Below the pieces are notes generated by a model. That model had not been told where the DNA came from. It made no database searches and was given only the letters and a program-made list of their open reading frames with translations. This document shows positions 10,810 to 21,100 of a DNA stretch of 64,000 nt, piece by piece. Every line of letters starts with the position of its first letter. The first letter of the stretch is position 1. The stretch is from Methylobacterium sp. CB376. Lineage in GTDB: Bacteria > Pseudomonadota > Alphaproteobacteria > Rhizobiales > Beijerinckiaceae. The DNA is taken from NCBI RefSeq assembly GCF_029714205.1, contig NZ_CP121648.1, forward strand, positions 2,798,501-2,862,500. The letters are read 5' to 3'. Position numbers and translations under genes: made by a program.

Positions 10810-12192
10810 TCAGGCTGCAGGCGAGTGCAGCTGTGCAAAGGATGAGTTTGGTGTTCGAGCCTTCGGTTCGTCCGCGAGCCATCGCAGTAGTCGCACCAAG
10901 TTCATCGCCGCTGCCGTCATCAGATGAGCCAGGTGCGTCTTTGCGTGTCCGAAGTCGGGCGTTCGCCGCAGCCGAGATGACCGCACGCCTTGTGCAATCG
11001 TGCCCTCGACGCCGGCTCGTCGGGCGTACTCGGCTGCGAAGTCGGCGGTCTTCTCCCGCTCCCGCCTGACCCGCAACGCCTCGTGTTGGGCTTCAGGGCG
11101 GATCGTGATCGCCCGGCGGGACGAGCGCGAGCGTGTGCAGTCCGGCCGCAGCGAGCAGTCCCGGCAATCGCGGACCGCGAACTTGATCTTGATCACCGGT
11201 GTCGTGCCGTGGACGAGCGTGGGCGTCCAGCTCTGGCTTTCCTTCCCGCCCGGACACGTCGCCCGCCGCCGAGCGAAGTCAATGGCGAAGTCCCGTGCGG
11301 CGAACCCGTCACCGGCCTGGGCCTGCCACTGCCGGTCACCCCGCGTCGGGCCGACCAGATCGATCCCGTGGCGCGCCTGGGCGTCAACGAACAGCGCCGC
11401 GTTCACGAAGCCGGTGTCGGCGATGTGGATCTTGGGCAGCAGATCCCGTGCAGCAAGCGTCGCGTGGATGGTCGAGGTCGTCGCGTCATCCGAGACCGCG
11501 GCGGTCGTCGTCTCGACGTGGGTGATCAGGTTCGGGGCGTCATCGTCGCACGTCTCGGTCAGATGCACTTTATAGCCGCTCCACACCGTCGTGCCCTTGC
11601 TCGCGGAGCGCGCCTCGCCGTCATACGGCGAGCCGATGTATCGACCCGATGGTGGCAGCTGATGGTTCGTCCGCCATGCGACACGGGTGCCCTCCGGCCC
11701 GTCCTCGCGGAGGAAGTTCTGCACCCAGACCCGTCGCAGGGTCTCAAGGGCCGCAGCGTCACGCAGGACGGGTGGGGCGAGAGCCAGCAAGGCGAACCCA
11801 TCGATCCCAGTCTGCACCGCCCACGCCTGCCGTCCTGCCTGGCTTTTGGGCAGCCGGAACTCGCTCGCTCGGAGCCCGTAGCGTTCGACCCAGGTCGGGG
11901 TCGTGCACGTGCGGAGCCAGTCGGGCGCGATCGTCGCCAGTTCGTTCAGCGCGTGGCGCAGTGTTTCCCCGACAACTTCGAGCCGGCTGAGGGTCCGCAT
12001 CGCTTCAAGGACGTGCGTGGAGTCGCTGCGCTGACGTCCACCGCCTTTCAGGAGCCCGCGCCCTCGTGCCAGTGCGAGCGTCGCGTCGAAGAGCCGACTT
12101 TCCGCCCCATGCGCGAGAAGGCGCGTGCGGAACTCGCTCAAGACGGTGTGGTCGAAACCAGCGTCAGCCAGTTCCAGGCACAGCAGGTACTT
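10810..12192 (-). pseudogene. IS1182 transposase, C-terminal part (interrupted)
   Basis: Carries the RNase H-like core of an IS1182 transposase: VWSGYKVHLTETCD near the first Asp, IADTGFVNA around the second, and a CxxC-type insert (CRDCSLRPDCTRS) before the conserved C-terminus. The ATG at 12141 opens a 443-residue frame, but the homology runs upstream (KYLLCLELADAGFDHTVL) to 12192, where the IS110 begins. The missing N-terminus is at 13649-13915. Precise removal of 12193-13648 rejoins both parts in frame into a 549-residue protein. Confidence 0.88.
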
Positions 12193-12235
12193 CTGTACCT
12201 GACGACGAGCCGTGCTTCAGTGCGGCTTGGGCGTC

Positions 12236-12301
12236 CGGCGATCTGAGGTATTTCCGGTCCGACGCAGGCGTAGCTCAGCAACGCCTGTGCCGCGATCGCC
12301 G
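12236..12301 (+). ncRNA. Structured leader of IS110, candidate bridge RNA
   Basis: Outer stem CGGCGATC (12236-12243) with GATCGCCG (12294-12301), eight perfect pairs, encloses a hairpin GCAGGCGT/ACGCCTGT. It lies in the 202-nt non-coding leader between the element end and the transposase start, where the IS110 group encodes its bridge RNA (guide for target and donor DNA). The structure is read by eye; guide loops were not assigned. Confidence 0.4.
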
Positions 12302-12394
12302 ATTGGCACGATCCCGGATGCCCTGTCGCGTTCCTCCGAACAGTCGCTGGGGCTCCGCTCGCGCGGACGCCCGCGTACAGGACAGGATCCGCCC

Positions 12395-13408
12395 ATGCTC
12401 AGTCCCGGACTGGTGGCCGGCATCGATGCCGGCAAGCACTTCCTCGATCTCGGCTTCCATCCTGCCGGCAAGCCGATGCGCTGCGACAACAATCCGGCCG
12501 GCATCAAGCGCCTGATCGCGGCCTTGCGGCAACGAGGCGTCATTCGCGTCGCCCTGGAGGCGATCGGTCCTTACGCTCAGCCTCTCGTGCATGCCCTCGT
12601 TGCCGCCGGCTTCACGGTGGCGCTGATTGATCCGCGACGGGTCAAGGCCTTCCGCACTGCCGAGGGGCTGATCGCCAAGACCGACCGGCTGGACGCGGCG
12701 CTGATCGCCCGCTTTGCTCATCGCATGAGCGAGTCTCTGCGCCCGGTTCCCACGGCCGACCAGGTGACCCTCAAGGCTCTGTCGACGCGCCGGCGCCAGC
12801 TCACCGAGCTGATCGCCATGGAGAAGACCCGGCTGGCCCAGGCCCTCGATCCGATGATCGTCGACAGCCACCGGGCCGTCCTCGAGGCCCTGACGCGGAC
12901 TTGTGCCGAGGTTGAAGCCGAGCTCGACCGGCGCATCGCTGCCGACCCGGCCTTGGCCCGTAAGCGCATCATCCTCACCTCGATCCCGGGGATCGGCCGG
13001 CGCATCGCCGGCGTGCTGATCACCGATATGCCCGAGCTTGGACGGCTCGACCGCAAGGCCGCCGCGAGCCTGGCTGGCATGGCTCCTCATCCCAGCCAGA
13101 GCGGGGCCCATCCCGGCCGCCATGCCATCGCTGGCGGCCGGCCGTGCCTGCGGACTGCCTTCTACATGGCCGGCATGGTCGCCGCACGCGCCTGTCCCGC
13201 TTTCCGAAAACCCTATCGCGCCATGAGAGACGCCGGCAAACCGGCCAAGCTCGCCATCGTGGCCACAGGGCGACGCGTCGTGACCCTGGCGAATGCTCTC
13301 CTCCGCGCCAACAAAACTTTCGACCAGAGCGACCTGGTGACTTGTCAGGCGACGTCCGGGACGGCTCCCCTGGCGACAACGGGGCAACACCAGCATGCGC
13401 TGGCGTGA
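12395..13408 (+). CDS. IS110-family transposase (intact)
   Basis: DEDD RuvC-like recombinase that moves IS110 elements by an RNA-guided mechanism. The ATG at 12395 gives 337 residues, full length. Visible residues: Asp in GIDAGKHFLD, Glu in VALEAIGPYAQPLV near 60, Asp in KTDRLDAALIARF near 104, and in the C-terminal transposase_20 domain IPGIGRRIAGVL plus MAPHPSQSGAHPGRHAI with the catalytic Ser. The frame is open upstream to 12212 without a ribosome site. A degenerate relative lies at 21313-21690. Confidence 0.93.
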   Translation: MLSPGLVAGIDAGKHFLDLGFHPAGKPMRCDNNPAGIKRLIAALRQRGVIRVALEAIGPYAQPLVHALVAAGFTVALIDPRRVKAFRTAEGLIAKTDRLDAALIARFAHRMSESLRPVPTADQVTLKALSTRRRQLTELIAMEKTRLAQALDPMIVDSHRAVLEALTRTCAEVEAELDRRIAADPALARKRIILTSIPGIGRRIAGVLITDMPELGRLDRKAAASLAGMAPHPSQSGAHPGRHAIAGGRPCLRTAFYMAGMVAARACPAFRKPYRAMRDAGKPAKLAIVATGRRVVTLANALLRANKTFDQSDLVTCQATSGTAPLATTGQHQHALA

Positions 13409-13422
13409 TCGCTGGCTTGATC

Positions 13423-13451
13423 GGAGGGTCGATGCCTCGCATCGACCCTCC
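13423..13451 (+). other. Perfect 13-bp hairpin after the IS110 transposase
   Basis: GGAGGGTCGATGC and GCATCGACCCTCC flank a 3-nt loop, 15 nt after the transposase stop. No T run follows. It may end the transposase transcript or be part of the element's 3' functional DNA. Confidence 0.6.
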
Positions 13452-13648
13452 GCCTCATGACCGTTCGCCGGCGGGGGCGGGTCAAGGCCTTGTCGCGCAA
13501 CGCGCGATGGCGCGGAGCGCCAGCCTTGACGCGCACACGACGGTGAACAACCCGACGCTGGAACGCCTCTCGGGCGGGGCCAGCCATCCTGTTTCTAAGA
13601 GGTCAAACCGTCGTATCGCCTCCCAAGGCTTGACCCGCGATACAGTCG

Positions 13649-13915
13649 CCAGTCGATCCGCGTGCGGACCGCGTCGGCGGCTTGCCTATCGGTCAGCCCT
13701 TCCATGAACTGCAGCAGGGTCGCCAGGGCGAGCCGGACCAGCGCCTCTGCGGGTCGTCCCCGCGCCGGGAACAGGTCGGCGAAGTCGTGATCCTCCATGA
13801 CGCGATGCAGGTCGTCGGAGAGGCGCATGACCGGATTGCCGCTCGGAAAGATCGCCCGCGCCACCTGCGCCGTCTGATCAGGCACGACATACGTCCGTCT
13901 CACGTCGAGCGACAT
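13649..13915 (-). pseudogene. IS1182 transposase, N-terminal part (interrupted)
   Basis: 89 codons from the ATG at 13915, behind a strong AGGAGGG site. It has the family N-terminus: YVVPDQTAQVARAIFP, DLFPARGRPAEALVRLAL, LTDRQAADAVRTRIDW. After the Trp codon the frame runs into IS110 DNA. It continues at 12192 on the same strand. Confidence 0.88.
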
Positions 13916-13988
13916 GCCCCCCTCCTGATTGGCGTGGGGCCACATCGTCGCTCAACGCGCCGCGCCGGTCGTCCTCTCATCGCAGGAA

Positions 13989-14013
13989 CCGAGCCGAATT
14001 CGCCACCAATATC
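13989..14013 (-). repeat. IS1182 terminal inverted repeat (right)
   Basis: Partner of 10780-10804; followed by target duplicate AAAGT at 14014-14018. Confidence 0.88.
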
Positions 14014-14663
14014 AAAGTGAGCAAGAGCCACCGATCTGGGGCAATCCCAGTCGTCGTAGCGAGGCTCCGGTTCACCGCCCTGCACAGCGCCTTCGCCCGC
14101 TGGATCCGGCTCGGGCCGTGGCGGCACCGAACTACCGAGGACGTGTCCCCCTCGATCAAGCGCAGTACTCAGGTCGGGGTAAACTCCGACGTCGGATGGC
14201 CGGACTAATGTCCTTTGTAGGAGGCGATGACGGCCTCAGGTATCAAGCCCGCCGCGAGCCACAACATGACACGGACACGGCACCGGATGCATGCGCCTGA
14301 AAGCACAAGCTCAGAGTGGGATCAGACCCAGATCAAGTTCAACGACAAGTTGATTATCGTCGAAGACTAGGCTGGATGGTATAACTCCCGAGATTTTTGC
14401 TTTCAAGCATCATTTTATGATATTACTATCGTTGCCATTGTGATATGCTATAGCAAAGTCGTGATGATTGAAAGTCCTTGCGAGCGCACAGGGCGGTAAA
14501 CCTTTCATCATAAGCAGACATGATGGCGATCAGACATGATGGCGATTGTTGCGTCGTGTAATGCAACGCTGTATATAAAAACGTTAAAAATATTACTCCG
14601 ATTACTACATAGAATTATAATATATAGCTAGATACGAGCATAGACTGAAATCAGAGCAGGAGG
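14014..14663. other. 650 bp upstream of the secretion operon
   Basis: The first part continues the DNA that originally flanked the IS1182 target and may be the ISL3 right end. From about 14380 the composition turns sharply AT-rich (for example tatataaaaacgttaaaaat near 14573), which probably contains the promoter of the type I secretion genes. No gene is supportable. Confidence 0.55.
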
Positions 14664-16409
14664 ATGGCCGTGCGACCGCCGGATCGTCATTCAGAACGCG
14701 ATTGGAGTCTCATCTCTGCTGTTGGCACAGGCCGCACAGCGCTGTTCGCTCTGGTCATGTTCAGCGCCTTGGCCAACGTTCTTTACCTGACTGGCTCCTT
14801 CTACATGCTGCAGGTCTACGACCGGGTGATCCCGAGCCGCAGCATCCCCACCCTGATCGCCCTCTCCGCCCTCGCCGCCACTCTCTACGCCGGACAGGCT
14901 GCCCTCGACTTCTTCCGCGGTCGCGTCCTCTCGCGCCTCGCCCGCTCCCTCGACGAGCGCCTCAGCCCGCGCGTTTTCGCCCTCGTCGCTCGCCTGCCGC
15001 TCTCAGCCGGCGGGGCCCCTCTCGGCCTGCAGCCCCTGCGCGACCTCGATCAGGTCAGAGGCTTCCTGGCCGGAGGCGGCCCGATCGGCTTCTTCGACCT
15101 CCCCTGGACGCCCTTCTACCTCGCCATCTGCTTCCTGTTTCACCCGCTGATCGGGCTCGCCGCCACGGTCGGCGCGCTCGTCCTGGTGCTCTTCACCGCC
15201 TGCACCGAGGTCCTCACCCGCAAGCCGGTCAAGGAGGCTGCCCAGCACGCCTCCGCTCGCATCAATCTTGCCGAGGTGTGCCGCCGCAACGCCGAGGTCA
15301 TCGCCGCGATGGGCATGAGCCCGCGCCTCGGCGCGGGCTGGGAGGGGATCAACCGCAAGCACCTCGACAGCCACGAGCGCGCCGGCGATGTGGCGGGTGG
15401 TCTCGGGGGCGTGTCCAAGGTCGCCCGCATGATGCTGCAGTCGGGCGTGCTCGGGTTGGGTGCCTACCTCGTCATCCACGGCGAGGCGAGCGCGGGTATC
15501 ATCATCGCTGGCTCCATCCTCTCCGCCCGGGCGCTCGCCCCGCTGGAGCAGGTGATCGCGCACTGGAAGAGCTTCGCGGCCGCTCGCCAGAGCTGGCGGC
15601 GGCTGCGCGCGCTGCTGGCCGCTCATCCGGAGCCGGCCGACAGACTCGCCCTGCGCAGGCCAGCAGCCAGCCTCTCGGTCGAGGGCGTCGGCCTCGCGCC
15701 GCCCGGGGCTGCATCGCTCGTCGTGACCGGCGTCTCGTTCGCGCTCACGGCCGGCAGCGGGCTGGGCATCATCGGCCCGAGCGCGTCCGGCAAGTCGTCG
15801 CTCGCCCGCGGCCTCGTCGGCGTCTGGCGGCCGGTGCGGGGCAGCGTGCGGCTGGACGGGGCCAGCCTCGACCAGTGGACGCCCGAGATGCTGGGCCCCC
15901 ACATCGGCTACCTGCCGCAAGACATCGAGCTCTTCGAGGGCAGCATCGGCCAGAACATCGCCCGCTTCGACCCCGGTGCGAACCCCGAGGCGATCATCCG
16001 GGCAGCGGAGCAGGCCGGGGTGCACGAGCTGATCGTGCGGCTGCCGCAGGGCTACGAGACCCGCATCGGCGAGGGTGGGATGGCGCTCTCGGGCGGGCAG
16101 CGCCAGCGCATCGGCTTGGCCCGCGCCCTCTACGGCGAGCCGTTCCTGGTGGTGCTCGACGAGCCGAACTCCAACCTCGACGGCGAGGGCGAGCAGGCGC
16201 TCACGCGGGCCATCGCCGGGGTGCGCGAGCGGGGCGGCATCGTGATCGTCATCGCGCATCGGCCGAGCGCGCTCGCGGCCCTCGACCATGTGCTGGTGAT
16301 GTCCCAGGGCCAGGCCCAGGCCTTCGGACCCAGGGAGCAGATCATGCGGCCGATCAGGCCTGCCAGCGCGCCCGCGTTCATCCAGCCCGCGGCAGCAGGA
16401 GCCGTCTGA
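14664..16409 (+). CDS. Type I secretion ABC exporter (PrtD-like)
   Basis: Inner-membrane ABC half-transporter that energises export through a TolC-type channel. 581 residues: a six-helix transmembrane domain to about 310 (FALVMFSALANVLYLTGSFY; QVYDRVIPSRS) then the ATPase, with Walker A GPSASGKSSLARG near 372, signature LSGGQRQRIGLARAL near 475 and Walker B FLVVLDEPNSNLD near 495. No C39 peptidase domain precedes the membrane part, so substrates are not GG-leader peptides. AGGAGG touches the ATG at 14664; a GTG at 14670 has better spacing. The stop overlaps the next start (TGATG). Confidence 0.93.
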   Translation: MAVRPPDRHSERDWSLISAVGTGRTALFALVMFSALANVLYLTGSFYMLQVYDRVIPSRSIPTLIALSALAATLYAGQAALDFFRGRVLSRLARSLDERLSPRVFALVARLPLSAGGAPLGLQPLRDLDQVRGFLAGGGPIGFFDLPWTPFYLAICFLFHPLIGLAATVGALVLVLFTACTEVLTRKPVKEAAQHASARINLAEVCRRNAEVIAAMGMSPRLGAGWEGINRKHLDSHERAGDVAGGLGGVSKVARMMLQSGVLGLGAYLVIHGEASAGIIIAGSILSARALAPLEQVIAHWKSFAAARQSWRRLRALLAAHPEPADRLALRRPAASLSVEGVGLAPPGAASLVVTGVSFALTAGSGLGIIGPSASGKSSLARGLVGVWRPVRGSVRLDGASLDQWTPEMLGPHIGYLPQDIELFEGSIGQNIARFDPGANPEAIIRAAEQAGVHELIVRLPQGYETRIGEGGMALSGGQRQRIGLARALYGEPFLVVLDEPNSNLDGEGEQALTRAIAGVRERGGIVIVIAHRPSALAALDHVLVMSQGQAQAFGPREQIMRPIRPASAPAFIQPAAAGAV

Positions 16410-17719
16410 TGCTGGCCGCCGCACATCCTCGGACGAGCCGCTCCCTCCGCCGGGCCATGCTGGGCGGCAGCGCGGTGACCGCCCTGCTCGCCCTCGGTCT
16501 CGGCGGGTGGGCGGCCACGACGGAGCTCGCCGGCGCGGTGATCGCACCCGGTGCCCTGGTGGTCGAGACGAACGTCAAGAAGGTGCAGCACCTCACCGGC
16601 GGCGTGGTCGGCGAGCTGAGGGTGCGCGACGGGGCGGAGGTGCGCGCCGGCGAGGTGCTGGTGCGCCTGGACGAGACCATCACCCGCGCCAACCTGGCGG
16701 TGATCACCAAGAGCCAGGACGAGTTCACGGCACGCCAAGCCCGCCTCAAGGCCGAGCAGGACGGCCGCGACGGGGTCCGCTTCCCCGCCGACCTGGTCCA
16801 GCGCCGGGCCGAGCCGGCGGTCACTGACCTGCTGGGCGAGGAGGAGCGCCTGTTCGCGATCCGGCGCACGGCCCGCGAGGGCCAGAAGGCGCAGCTGCGG
16901 GAGCGCATCGGCCAGCTCCGGGAGCAGATCCAGGGCATGGCCGACCAGGTCACGGCCAAGCAGCGCGAGATCCGCCTGATCGGCGAGGAGCTGAAGGGCG
17001 TGCGCGAGCTGTTCGCCAAGAACCTGATCCAGATCACCCGGGTGACGGCGCTGGAGCGGGACGCGGCGCGGCTGGAGGGCGAGCGCGGGGCGCTGGTGTC
17101 CGCGATCGCGCAGACCAAGGGCAAGGTGACCGAGACCGAGCTGCAGATCCTGCAGGTGGACCAGGACCTGCGCACGGAGGTGGGCAAGGAGCTGGCGGAG
17201 ATCCGGGGCAAGCTGGCCGAGCTGGTCGAGAAGCGGGTCGCGGCCGAGGACCAGTTGAAGCGGGTGGAGATCCGGGCGCCGCAGGACGGGGTGGTGCACC
17301 AGCTGGCGGTCCACACGGTGGGCGGGGTGGTCAGCCCGGGCGAGCCGCTGATGCTGATCGTGCCGCGTTCCGACGCCCTGACGGTCGAGGCGAGGATCCA
17401 GCCGCAGGACATCGATCAGGTCCGGCTCGGTCACCGGGCGGTGCTGCGCTTCTCCGCCTTCAACCAGCGCACCACGCCCGAGCTCAAGGGCGAGGTGATC
17501 GTGGTCTCGGCGGACATCAGCCAAGATCAGAAGACGGGGGCGAGCTTCTACACGGTGCGGATCCGGCCGGCCGCCGGCGAGCTGGAGCGGCTGGATGGGC
17601 TGAAGCTGGTGGCGGGCATGCCGGTGGAGAGCTTCATCCAGACCGGCGAGCGCATGGTGCTCTCGTATCTGACCAAGCCGCTGCACGATCAGATCACGAA
17701 AGCTTGGCGCGAGAGGTAA
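16409..17719 (+). CDS. HlyD-family type I secretion adaptor
   Basis: Periplasmic membrane-fusion protein bridging the ABC exporter and the outer-membrane channel. 436 residues: one N-terminal membrane anchor (VTALLALGLGGWAATTEL near 23-40), biotinyl-lipoyl-like half motif (VQHLTGGVVGELRVRDG), long coiled-coil hairpin from about 100 to 280 rich in Gln, Glu and Arg, and a C-terminal beta-barrel (IRPAAGELERLDGLKLVAGM). Starts inside the stop of the exporter gene, so translation is coupled. No TolC homologue is nearby. Confidence 0.93.
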   Translation: MLAAAHPRTSRSLRRAMLGGSAVTALLALGLGGWAATTELAGAVIAPGALVVETNVKKVQHLTGGVVGELRVRDGAEVRAGEVLVRLDETITRANLAVITKSQDEFTARQARLKAEQDGRDGVRFPADLVQRRAEPAVTDLLGEEERLFAIRRTAREGQKAQLRERIGQLREQIQGMADQVTAKQREIRLIGEELKGVRELFAKNLIQITRVTALERDAARLEGERGALVSAIAQTKGKVTETELQILQVDQDLRTEVGKELAEIRGKLAELVEKRVAAEDQLKRVEIRAPQDGVVHQLAVHTVGGVVSPGEPLMLIVPRSDALTVEARIQPQDIDQVRLGHRAVLRFSAFNQRTTPELKGEVIVVSADISQDQKTGASFYTVRIRPAAGELERLDGLKLVAGMPVESFIQTGERMVLSYLTKPLHDQITKAWRER

Positions 17720-18129
17720 CAGGTCGCGATCGACTTCGTAGCGCGAACTCAAAGCACAGTCGATGATAGAACGTCATTAATCAGAAGATAGCTGGAACAA
17801 GAAACGGCTTGTGAAGCTTCAAATTGAAAGGAGTGGCGAAGTTTTTTCGTTGCCGGTCGCGAAAACGAGATGAAAGCTTCACTTAGTAAAAATCCCGGGC
17901 TTCGTCCACTTGGTGATGACGACGATCGCGACCGCCAACTCCGATCGTCACCCACAGGGAGGAATAAACTATGATGATCATATTTTGTTCAATGGTAAGT
18001 CCGTGATCAGCCGGATATTTGCTGCCTGAACAGCAATATTCTAGCCGGTATGCTGGCTCATATGCTGGCGTCAGTGCGCAAGTTCGTAAAGTTGCGCCGC
18101 ACACGTCCGCTCATCTGAAGGAGAGCATC
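17720..18129. other. Spacer before the secreted-protein gene
   Basis: 410 bp, AT-richer than the backbone. It holds a mini-ORF at 17971-18006 and a small hairpin TTGCTG/CAGCAA (18018-18035). The secreted-protein gene probably has its own promoter here. Confidence 0.55.
17971..18006 (+). CDS. 11-codon leader ORF with strong ribosome site
   Basis: ATGATGATC... encodes MMIIFCSMVSP-stop, preceded by GGGAGGA at a 6-nt spacing, a better site than many real genes here. It ends 123 nt before the secreted-protein start. It could be a regulatory leader peptide or the residue of a gene. Its coding status is unproven. Confidence 0.35.
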   Translation: MMIIFCSMVSP

Positions 18130-21100
18130 ATGGCACTCGACCTCGTGGCCCAAGACATCATCATTGACGAGACCACTGGCCTTCAAGATAACGATGTCAA
18201 CCCTTCTCTGCCGCCCCACAGCACCAACACCACGCTGAGTTACCTCCTCGGTCTCGACGGCCCGGGCGGCCTGGCCTCACCGGAGGTCGCCTTCAAGGCC
18301 AACTTCGTGCAGGCCACGGCGAGCGCCGGGGAAACCATCACCTCGGTCACTCTGTCCCAGAACCTCGCTGGAAACGCGTTCTCCACTACCGTGGGTGTGA
18401 ACAGCGGCATTCGGACGGTCGACGGCAACTACGTTTGGCTGTTCCAAGACGCAACCCATGCGAACGTTGTGATCGGCGTCATCGGCACCTCCGACCCAGC
18501 CGCCGCGCCCGCTGCGACCGGGCCGCTCGCCTTCTCGTTTGCGCTGCTCAACACCAGCAACACGAATGCGGACCTGTATACGGTCCAGTATGTGCCCTTA
18601 CTGCATCCGGATGCGACCAACCCGGACGATCGCATCGATCTGACCGATAAGGTGTTCGCCTCGGTCGCGGGGACCAGCGTGGCCAATTTCTCAGGCCAGA
18701 ACGCCCCTCCTGGGATCAATCAGTTCTACCTCCTCGACTCGTCCAATGACGCGTCCAAGCAGATTCTGGTGACAGGCTTCCTCGGGACGGCCAATGCCAC
18801 CCCCAACGTGAGTACGCAGGGCTTCGGCGTCGACAACCAGAGCATCAATCCGACAGAAACGCTCCAGGTTGATTTTGTGACCGGCGGTACTTTGCACGCA
18901 GGGAGTGCCTCGCAGATCCAGTATAGCAGCCATCTCGAGACGATCACGCAGGCCGGGTTCACGATCAATCAGATCACACCTTCCAACCCGAATTTGCGGG
19001 TGGACATCAAGATCAGTGCCTTCAACGTTCAAGGCAACGAGCAGGGCTTGAACTTCTACGACGGTAGCCCGACCACGACCGCGCCGATCACCAGCCTCAA
19101 GCTGACTGGGCAATCGGGGTTTGCGTCTCCCATCACCGCTAACGGTACCTATGCCACGGGAAGTGGCAACGTCACCGTCAGCGGGCTGGGGACCAACGTC
19201 GTCACCATCACCGGGCTCGATAACATCACCACCGTCGATGTCACCACCGGCAGCCCCATGGATCGGCTGACGGTTACGGGAGTTGATGCAAACGAAGGGT
19301 GCGACATCACCGAATTTCATTTCACGACGCAAACCTCTAACGCCTACACTGAACAGGTCGGCTCTTTCATTAACTTTGATGATGACGGTCCGAGCATCTC
19401 GACGACCGGCACGGAGCCGACGCTCACCGTCGACGAGACCGTGCTCGCAACTGACGATACGAAGAGCTTTGCGGCCAACTTCAGCCCGGCCTTCGGCGCC
19501 GACGGCGCCGGAGCCGTGACCTACGCCCTGAGCGCGATTGCCGGTCCCTCGGGTCTGGTCGACACCGCCACCAACCAGGCGGTCAACCTGTCGCTCAACG
19601 GCTCGGTCGTGGAAGGCCGCACCGCGGTCGGCAACGATCTGGTGTTCACGGTCAGCGTCGACGCGTCCGGCAACGTCACGCTCGATCAGAAACGGGCGGT
19701 CGTTCATGCCAATGCGAACGATGCGAACGATGCCGCGACGCTGGCCGCGGACAATCTGGTCCAGCTGACCGCGACCGTCACCGACAAGGATGGCGACCAT
19801 CAGGCGGCCACCCTCAACATCGGCCAGAACCTGTCGTTCCTGGATGACGGCCCAACGATAACGGCACAGTTCGACGCTGACCCGGCTACTCCGGGCATCC
19901 AAACCCCGGAGCATCTGGGCAACGCAGTGGGCCAGACGGCCACGGGAACCTTTGGGTATGACATCGGCCACGACAGCCATCCCGCTACGTTCTACGACGC
20001 CACGCACTCTGACTTCGTCGATACCAACCCGGCCGTGCCAGGCATCCAGATCGGGCTCACCGGTACGGTCGATAACACCCAGAATCCCAATATCACCCAA
20101 GCGGTCGCAACTCTCACAAGTGAATCCGCTACATCTGCGACCTTCAACTTCTCGTTCCATTACGATAAGGATCCGCTCACGGCTGGTGTTCAGGATTCTA
20201 CAGCGGGCGGTACGCTTGTCTTCGACAAGGTAGCCGGCACTTACACGTTCACCTTGACCGACGTGATCGACGGGTTCAGTTTCGACGTGCTGCACACCAG
20301 CGAGCTGGTTAGCAAGCAGCCTACCGGCAACACGGGACATCCCCTGATCGTCGCAGAGCAGCTGACGCCGAACGGCGACCCAGATCCGTTCTTTGTTCAG
20401 TTCACCGGGAACTCGGTCACCCAGCAGATCGGGTTTGGCTTCAACTCAACTGGCGATGGGGCGCCGAGTGGGCCGCCGACTGACGTCTCGTTCACGCAGG
20501 GTGCTCACGAGCTGGTCACCAACGTCAACGAGGACTGGGTGAGTGCAACCCAGTCGACGAATGGCGTCGCCGGAGATACCATACAGAAAGGTGAGCTGCT
20601 GACGATGCGTTTCTTCAAAGAGAACATCCTCAGCGACGTCGATCCGAGCGCCCCGGGTGGTGGAACCGAACGGCTTGACCCCACAACGTCTGCCAGCGGC
20701 GTCGTCATAAAGTTCGACGGCATTGGCAGTTCCGAGGATCTTATCCTGATCCTTGATCTTAAGAACGCCGCTGGTAATGAGATTACCAGAGCTGTTAATG
20801 TGCAAAACTCGGACCTGATCAAGGGTAATGCGAACATCCCTGCTCCATACAATACCGAGTTCACACTCGACAACAATGATGCTCTGCTCATCATTGAGCA
20901 GAACGATTACACGGTCGCTGGAGAAACCTATCAAATACAGGGCATCCAGATCATGCAAAGCGCAAACGGGTTGACGGGTAACGCCATCGACCTGAACGGG
21001 GCCACCGGTGCAAATGGCGGCAGCAGTGCCACCAGCAACCTGACGGCTTGGGATCCGACCGATAACGATGTGCTGAAAATCACCGATATCGGGTTCGTGC

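Larger units (their letters stand above)
12193..13648 (+). mobile_element. IS110-family element inside IS1182
   Basis: Bounds are inferred from the interrupted IS1182 frame: Lys codon at 12190-12192 and Trp codon at 13649-13651 are adjacent in the parental gene. The insert is 1456 bp, has no terminal inverted repeats and no longer target duplication, as expected for IS110. It holds one intact transposase gene, a structured 202-nt leader and 240 nt of 3' non-coding DNA. Confidence 0.8.
10780..14013 (-). mobile_element. IS1182-family element, interrupted by IS110
   Basis: Terminal inverted repeats of 25 bp (10780-10804 and 13989-14013, one mismatch, both starting GATATTGGTGG when read inward) enclose one transposase gene. 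The 5-bp duplication AAAGT flanks both ends (10775-10779 and 14014-14018). Without the 1456-bp IS110 the element would be about 1.78 kb, normal for IS1182. Confidence 0.88.

Noticed and set aside
12193..13648. Terminal inverted repeats of the IS110 element
   Set aside because: None found at the inferred ends, as expected for IS110; nearby palindromes are internal hairpins.
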